From NCBI GenBank assembly GCA_016490735.1, contig JAEMWC010000249.1, forward strand, positions 236,001 to 300,000: 64,000 bases of DNA, written 5' to 3'. The notes beneath the pieces are model-generated. The model was given only the letters and a program-made list of their open reading frames with translations. It did not search any database and was not told the origin of the DNA. The number at the start of each line of letters is the position of its first letter. Position 1 is the first letter of the stretch. This document shows, in pieces, positions 41,819 to 64,000 of the stretch. Position numbers and translations under genes: made by a program. Source of the stretch: Pachyseris speciosa (lineage: Eukaryota; Cnidaria; Anthozoa; Scleractinia; Pachyseridae).

Positions 41819-42460
41819 ATGGAAATACCAAATTACGATATAATTCAGAATTCAAACAAGTCTTTCAGACAGTTGTATCCATATATGCCAAAAGATACAT
41901 TCAGGATGTTATTGGCGGGTAATTCTGGATCTGGAAAGACAACATTGTTTTTGCATTTGATTATGGAACCATTAGTCTATTACGATCAAATACATCTGTA
42001 CGCCAAAAATTTGGATCAAGACAAATATCAATATTTGCAGCAAGTGATGGATGGAATAAGCAAACAAGTTGGTTACCCCGTTTTAATTTGCAGTCAAGAT
42101 GAAATTTTACCTGTTGAACAAATTAAAGACACTGAATTGCAGCGGTTGGTTGTGTTTGATGATTTCGTGACTGATAAAAAACAAGATCAAATCATAAGCT
42201 ATTTCATTCAAGGCCGCCATAGAAATTGTTCAGTAATGTACCTGACTCAGTCATTCTATGGATGCCCAAAATCTGTTAGGCTTAATTGTAGCCATTTCTG
42301 CCTTTATGATTTTCCATCCACAAGAGAGAGATACATTATATCCCAAGAACTTGGAATTGATAAGCAAAAGTATATCGAAGCAACAAAAAAACCATATTCT
42401 TTCTGTTATGTTGATAAACCAATGAAAACAGTTAAGAGAAACTTTTATGGAGTTATCTAA
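41819..42460 (+). CDS. Genome-packaging ATPase (FtsK/HerA type)
   Basis: 213 residues. Walker A GNSGSGKT (34-41), Walker B LVVFDDF (110-116), a YLTQS sensor-like motif and C-terminal arginines fit the A32-like packaging ATPase of Polintons and NCLDVs. It would pump DNA into the capsid. Intact. Confidence 0.92.
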   Translation: MEIPNYDIIQNSNKSFRQLYPYMPKDTFRMLLAGNSGSGKTTLFLHLIMEPLVYYDQIHLYAKNLDQDKYQYLQQVMDGISKQVGYPVLICSQDEILPVEQIKDTELQRLVVFDDFVTDKKQDQIISYFIQGRHRNCSVMYLTQSFYGCPKSVRLNCSHFCLYDFPSTRERYIISQELGIDKQKYIEATKKPYSFCYVDKPMKTVKRNFYGVI

Positions 42461-42465
42461 TCTAA

Positions 42466-45442
<2,977 letters not shown>

Positions 45443-45458
45443 TCTAAATTAATATTAT

Positions 45459-46422
45459 ATGGGTGTATTCAACCACACAATAGAACATACAAATGTGAAA
45501 GGTGATAAAGGTGATGGATTTACATTAACACAAGATGGGAACTATGATCTTGGAAACAAACGTTTGACAAATGTAAGACCCGGCGATGATGTTAATCATG
45601 TCGTTATTAAATCACAAGTTTCTGATATTGTCAGAGATAGTTTTTTAGATTTATGGGTTTCCGAATATATTAGATTATACTCAAAATGTGTTTATCAAAT
45701 CGACAGAGCGAATAATAATTTTGTAGATATGAATGCAGACAGAAAAGTTGAAACATTATATGATCTCTCAAATGAAGAAAATAATGCAAGTCAATCAACT
45801 TTAAACTTAAGACCCACTGTTTGTACCAAGGCTGAGAAACATGATGGACGTTATTTTCTAAAGTTTAATGGATCACAGAGAATGATAAGTCAAATCAATT
45901 TAAATAATGATGTTGTTAATATTTACATTGTTTATAAATTAAATTCAAATACAGGTGGAAATCCATGGAAAAATGGACTTTTTGGTCATGATAATGGAGG
46001 TTATGATAAGTTTGTCAGCTATTACAATGGTTCAAATTTAGTTATAAGTTGTGTTGATCAATCAAATTGTGTGTATTTTGGTCCAGCAGCATCTATACAA
46101 AATTTCAAAAAAAATAGCAGATTATTCCGTAAATGATTTAGGTCAAATTAATGTTTGGCACTGCTTATCTGTTCATTGGGATAATTTATCTTCTCCTAAT
46201 ACAGACAAAAGTAAAATCTATTGGAACAAAAAATATATTGGAAGTTTCACAGCTGCTAATAGAAGCGGTAGTCAACAAATGACTTTTGGTGATTTAAATC
46301 CAAGTTCCATCGCACCTTTAGACGGTTGTATCAGCTTTTTCTGTGTATACTTGGATTTCATATTAGATGAAAAAACAATTTTAGATCATCATCAAATTTT
46401 AATGCAACGATATAGTATATGA
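45459..46422 (+). pseudogene. Second fibre/lectin-like protein, frameshifted in an A8 run
   Basis: Shares its first residues (MGVFN) and the LTQDGNYDLGNKRLTNV block with the first fibre. The collagen part is reduced to KGDKGDG. Residues 90-300 look like a concanavalin/LamG-like sandwich (FLKFNGSQRM, VNIYIVYKL, WHCLSVHWD). The frame changes at about 46110-46117 in AAAAAAAA and continues to TGA 46420-46422, overlapping the next start. Sequencing error in the A run is possible. Confidence 0.65.
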
Positions 46423-46841
46423 TAGAAGACATAATCAAATACGTGAAATATTTTTTTGATGAAACCAAACAACAACATATTCATATTGATGACACAATAT
46501 TGAAATCATGTCTAGTATACCAATTTTTGTATTTCAAGCATTTCAAAAGAATACTTCCAATTAACAAAATTTTATACATTCATAATGATATAGGACTTAT
46601 TGGTCCAGGAAATGGTTGTATTACACGATTTTTTGAAAGAACACTTGGTTGGATTCATGTATTACACTCACATAGCATACTTCATGATGCGTATGGAAGA
46701 TTTCATAACCGTTATTCGTTAGACCGAGGATATTGTTATGCCATACCCAAGAACCTTACACCAAAATGGATGAAAAGATCTCCATTATGTGGTCAGATTT
46801 CCGGTTTAATATATTGCGTATCCAAGAGAATAACAATATAA
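46419..46841 (+). CDS. Possible second PLA2-like protein
   Basis: 140 residues. IGPGNGC (61-67) followed by SILHDAYGRF (86-95) resembles the GPGN calcium loop and HDxxY/HD.Y signature of viral PLA2 domains; the spacing is shorter than in the protein at 35857-36495. Overlaps the fibre stop by ATGA. Could also be unrelated. Confidence 0.45.
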   Translation: MIEDIIKYVKYFFDETKQQHIHIDDTILKSCLVYQFLYFKHFKRILPINKILYIHNDIGLIGPGNGCITRFFERTLGWIHVLHSHSILHDAYGRFHNRYSLDRGYCYAIPKNLTPKWMKRSPLCGQISGLIYCVSKRITI

Positions 46842-47339
46842 ATGATATATATGACAGAGCAACGAAAAAGCATATTCAACTGGAACCATATTTCAAGTGA
46901 ATTAACAAAAGACCAGATCAAGGAATTAAAAGCCTATTACCACACATATCATAGAAAGTGTTGGGCTCACAAACAAGCAGTTAAACGCTTCAAAAAATGC
47001 AAATTACTTGGTAACTCATTGTCTATCATCTTTGCAACTGGAGGTCTTGCCACAAGCATTGCCACTGGTGGTGTTAGTTTGGTGGCCATCAGTACAGCAG
47101 CACTTTTGATTCAAGGGTGGATGAAGCACAAAAACCTCGATCTAAAAATCCAAAATTGTACATACGCATATCAAAGCTACCAACATTTGCTTAACACCAT
47201 AAAAGAAATAATGAGAGGTGGTAATTTTGATCCTTCCATCATCCATAACACAATGAAGCACATTGATGATTATGTTGGAGATAACAGTCCAATAATAGAC
47301 AAATTTTTGATAGAATACGACAAAAAATTCACTTGTTAA
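46842..47339 (+). CDS. Hydrophobic membrane-active protein
   Basis: 165 residues. A central Gly/Ala/Ile-rich stretch of about 40 residues (GNSLSIIFATGGLATSIATG onward) could form two membrane spans. The flanks are polar and helical. Similar single hydrophobes occur among adintovirus/Polinton late genes. The second ATG (MTEQ) may be the start, as TATATATG precedes it. The 3' end overlaps the convergent gene by 11 bp. Confidence 0.6.
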   Translation: MIYMTEQRKSIFNWNHISSELTKDQIKELKAYYHTYHRKCWAHKQAVKRFKKCKLLGNSLSIIFATGGLATSIATGGVSLVAISTAALLIQGWMKHKNLDLKIQNCTYAYQSYQHLLNTIKEIMRGGNFDPSIIHNTMKHIDDYVGDNSPIIDKFLIEYDKKFTC

Positions 47340-47880
47340 GTACAGAAATAATTTTATCAAATATCAATAACATAATTTCAACCCAATATTTATTATAAAT
47401 TTTGAGTGTTCTTTTCGAATTAGTAATTATTATTTTCTCATAAGGAAGACCAAGCATTAAAAATATTTGCTTAAGGACAAATTTAGTACTTATCATCCTT
47501 TTACGATTCTTATTCACTAAAGGAAGAACTTTGTCTATCTCTTTGAATATTTTCAATATTTTACTATTATCTTTCAGAGAAATTTGAAATCCCATACTAT
47601 TTATCACATTTTCAATATGGTACTTCCGATGATATACCGATTTTCGTCGTATTTTATACATATTCTCGTAAAAGTCAACGTACTCTTTAACATAATCATA
47701 ACCATGGACGGAACCACAATTTAGACAAACATTTTCACCATCATCGTTAAACATTTCCTGATTACTACAGCATGACACTACCACACTACTAACAACTTCT
47801 GTCAATTGCTGATCACAAAAAGGACAAGTATGCTCTTCCATATTCTTTAATTCATTGTGAATTACTGAATTACAACTCAT
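47329..47880 (-). CDS. VLTF3/TFIIB-like late transcription factor
   Basis: 183 residues. Two zinc-binding pairs, CPFC (19-22) and CLNCG (52-56), are followed by YVKEYVDFYENMYKIRRKSVYHRKYHIENVI, a layout like poxvirus/NCLDV late factor VLTF3 and TFIIB zinc ribbons, then a helical core. It may direct the late promoters of the element. It lies alone on the minus strand next to the right TIR. Assignment is from motif layout only. Confidence 0.6.
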   Translation of the reverse strand: MSCNSVIHNELKNMEEHTCPFCDQQLTEVVSSVVVSCCSNQEMFNDDGENVCLNCGSVHGYDYVKEYVDFYENMYKIRRKSVYHRKYHIENVINSMGFQISLKDNSKILKIFKEIDKVLPLVNKNRKRMISTKFVLKQIFLMLGLPYEKIIITNSKRTLKIYNKYWVEIMLLIFDKIISVLNK

Positions 47881-47937
47881 TCTATACTATTATTTGAGAT
47901 AATATTTTTATGTTACTAACACATCACTCATTTCCTG

Positions 47938-47957
47938 TTTTTCCGAGAATGTCACGC
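47938..47957 (-). repeat. Extra internal copy of a TIR motif
   Basis: TTTTTCCGAGAATGTCACGC lies about 105 bp inside the right TIR. The same 20-mer occurs twice in each TIR (48111-48130, 48138-48157 on the right). It is followed by AACTATAGATTG, the core of the 25-bp repeat. Confidence 0.85.
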
Positions 47958-48063
47958 ATTTTTAATTAACTATAGATTGCCAAACAGGCGTTGAAAGCTC
48001 TATGAAACAAAAGCATTTATTTGATAAAATGGTTAACTATAGAATGAGTATGATTTTATGGTG

Positions 48064-48326
48064 TTATAGGGTTAATTCCATCGAACGGTATAGTACTTGG
48101 GGGCTCCCTGTTTTTCCGAGAATGTCACGCTTGGTGATTTTTCCGAGAATGTCACGCATTTTAAAAAAGAACAACTATAGATTCCATCAGATTGAACAAC
48201 TATAGATTTCATCAAATTGAACAACTATAGATTACATCAAATTGAACAACTATAGATTACAGTAGTATAGGAGTTGGTTGGGTAAGAGCACAGTTTTGTG
48301 CTCGTACCCCCAACTCCTATACTACT
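48064..48326 (-). repeat. Polinton right terminal inverted repeat
   Basis: Inverse of 19327-19588; one base longer owing to an extra G in the hairpin. Carries the same hairpin, 25-bp repeats and 20-bp motifs. Confidence 0.95.
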
Positions 48327-48332
48327 CCCTTG
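48327..48332. repeat. Target-site duplication CCCTTG, right
   Basis: Exact match to 19321-19326. Confidence 0.9.
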
Positions 48333-48340
48333 TTAGTTTC

Positions 48341-48450
48341 GTAATTGAAAGTGACGTCATGAAGAGTTCGATTTGTTCAACAACCGCGTTGACGCCTGGG
48401 AATAAATTAATGGGAAGCCACCTCTCAATTGATTTTTAGATTCCAAGAGT
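48341..48450 (+). repeat. Right copy of the diverged flanking repeat
   Basis: Aligns with 19210-19320 in the same orientation. The Polinton thus sits at the junction of two older tandem copies. Confidence 0.8.
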
Positions 48451-48684
48451 GCTTCTCCTAAATAGTAATAAGCCGCACAATAACACCTCTGTAGAGGGGA
48501 GACCATCCTTAAATGCATAATGGAAGCGCCTGGGAAAACTCCAGGTACTCATAACTATTTTTTCCTGTATTTAATTTTCTTCTTTGTGTTGTAAGCTAGA
48601 TCAGACTGTGCTTCCAAACACTTCAAGCCACATAAGAATGGATAATGTTGAGCATGTCAACAGCATGGGACAGAGCGGAATATG

Positions 48685-48760
48685 AGTTCTGGACGGGAAT
48701 CGAACCCAGGATCTTCATCGATCGGCTGCTCTACCACAGATCGAGCTTCAAGGAGACTTG
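48685..48760 (-). repeat. tRNA-like sequence (SINE head or tRNA relic)
   Basis: On the minus strand GTGGTAGAGCAGCCGATCGA followed by GGTTCGATTCCCGTCC: A-box-like and perfect B-box. Acceptor pairing is poor. Confidence 0.5.
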
Positions 48761-49169
48761 CACCTTTCCAGGTCACTAAATTATTCCTCGACCTGAAATT
48801 TGACATTCACTCAGAGTCTTAAGTTTTCCCTCACATGATTAACATTGCTTCTTATCTTTCTTTATTTGAAAAATGGACTTAAAATTTTTGATCTCTTTGC
48901 CCTACCGATGGTCTAACAACATGCAATTTAATTAATTAAATAAAATGCAATATCCTTATTGACCCTTTATTCAGGTGTCTGTCCATTACTTTACAGCTAA
49001 CTGGGGTCACCAAATGAAACTACACTTTAACATAGTTAATGCAAAGAACTATTACTTCGACCAATAGGAATCCCTAATTTGAAACTAATTAAACACTCTA
49101 GGTCTTGCTTCCTAATATTTCTGTTGAATGCCCAGAGACTACGTACTGGCTTCAACTGGCAGTGCTATT

Positions 49170-63344
<14,175 letters not shown>

Positions 63345-64000
63345 CTTGACCACTGAAACAGCGCTGGCTCTACAGTGAATAAAGAAGCCGATTGGAGTGA
63401 TTACAGATAAGCAACTTCCCTGGTGGAAATTGGCAGAAAGTCAGCGGGAATATACGTGGGTTCAAAACATAGTCCACCTGCTGAGAACGACTTGGAAACA
63501 ATAACATGCAGTAAATTATGCAACAACATGGACTTAACCAAGTTTCGATGCCGAACAACCGAATGAGGAACTTTTCGAAGTGGACTGTACACGCTTCATC
63601 TGACGCGTACATTGAAGAAATGATAAAATGAGAAAGATTGTGTAAATAAACATTAATTTAACAGAAAGATAACGCATGAATTAGTGAATTAAAAATACTT
63701 CCCCTTATTTTTAAATTGCCTTATTTCTAAATTGCCTTAGTTTATCCCCTTCATGTTTTGAATGTTATTGCCTATTTCCTGGCGTCATTGTCAGACCATT
63801 TTCTTTTTAAATTTCTTTGGTACTTACAACGCAGCCGATCCAGTAAGATGTCTTCCAGTGCTGAAAATATCGCCACATGCCTTAGATACGTTTGAATCTT
63901 TGCAATCATACGTACCTAGTTTGGCTCGCCGAGTCACTGGAAGCAACTGAGTTCAAATCTTTTAAAAGTTGTCACCTAATTACTCCACGACATTCCTATT
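63345..64000. other. Upstream flank of the channel gene
   Basis: Expected to hold the 5' UTR and promoter of the minus-strand channel gene. No TATA box or CpG island stands out. Confidence 0.35.

Overview
The window is animal (metazoan) genomic DNA, most likely from an anthozoan cnidarian such as a stony coral or sea anemone. The evidence is intron-rich genes with GT-AG splice sites, AT-rich intergenic DNA, dense MITEs, tRNA-derived SINEs and microsatellites, a Penelope-like element with hammerhead motifs, a P2X7-intracellular-domain exon, and a complete marine Polinton/Maverick. The species cannot be fixed from the sequence alone.

Layout. 1-329: 3' end of a P2X7-type intracellular-domain gene. 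979-7416 (minus): a decayed multi-exon gene resembling Kolobok-type DDE transposases; its last intron holds a 3.2-kb array of thirteen tRNA-like units, ten in one orientation and three inverted. 7.4-16.6 kb: mobile-element debris (microsatellites, SINE, a Penelope-like reverse transcriptase with GIY-YIG domain, a LINE tail, a 2.1-kb TIR element, GGCC-rich repeats, a tRNA-bearing foldback insertion with 15-bp TSDs). 16.6-19.2 kb: nothing recognised.

19327-48326 is the centrepiece: a Polinton/Maverick of exactly 29,000 bp with ~262-bp TIRs and a perfect 6-bp target-site duplication (CCCTTG). It encodes a protein-primed B-family DNA polymerase (now broken by two in-frame stops), chromodomain integrase, adenovirus-type protease, major and minor capsid proteins, packaging ATPase, a PLA2-like protein (and possibly a second), two collagen/fibre-like proteins, a hydrophobic protein, a VLTF3/TFIIB-like transcription factor, and a BRO-N plus PD-(D/E)XK nuclease protein. 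Each TIR ends in a 65-nt imperfect hairpin, and many genes share a CTAAT..TATATG motif at their start codon.

Nested inside the BRO/nuclease gene is a second transposon (24833-34205, 9,373 bp) bounded by TTAA duplications and ~26-bp TIRs. It carries a spliced DDE-like transposase fused to a cysteine-peptidase-like C-terminus, an F-box/LRR gene and a small three-exon gene. This cargo-bearing TTAA element is the best candidate in the window for something undescribed.

49170-63344 (minus): an intact-looking eight-exon host gene for a Cys-loop ligand-gated channel (GABA-A/glycine-receptor type, 449 codons). Its introns hold a broken hAT-like transposase gene and several MITEs. The rest, up to 64000, is upstream flank.
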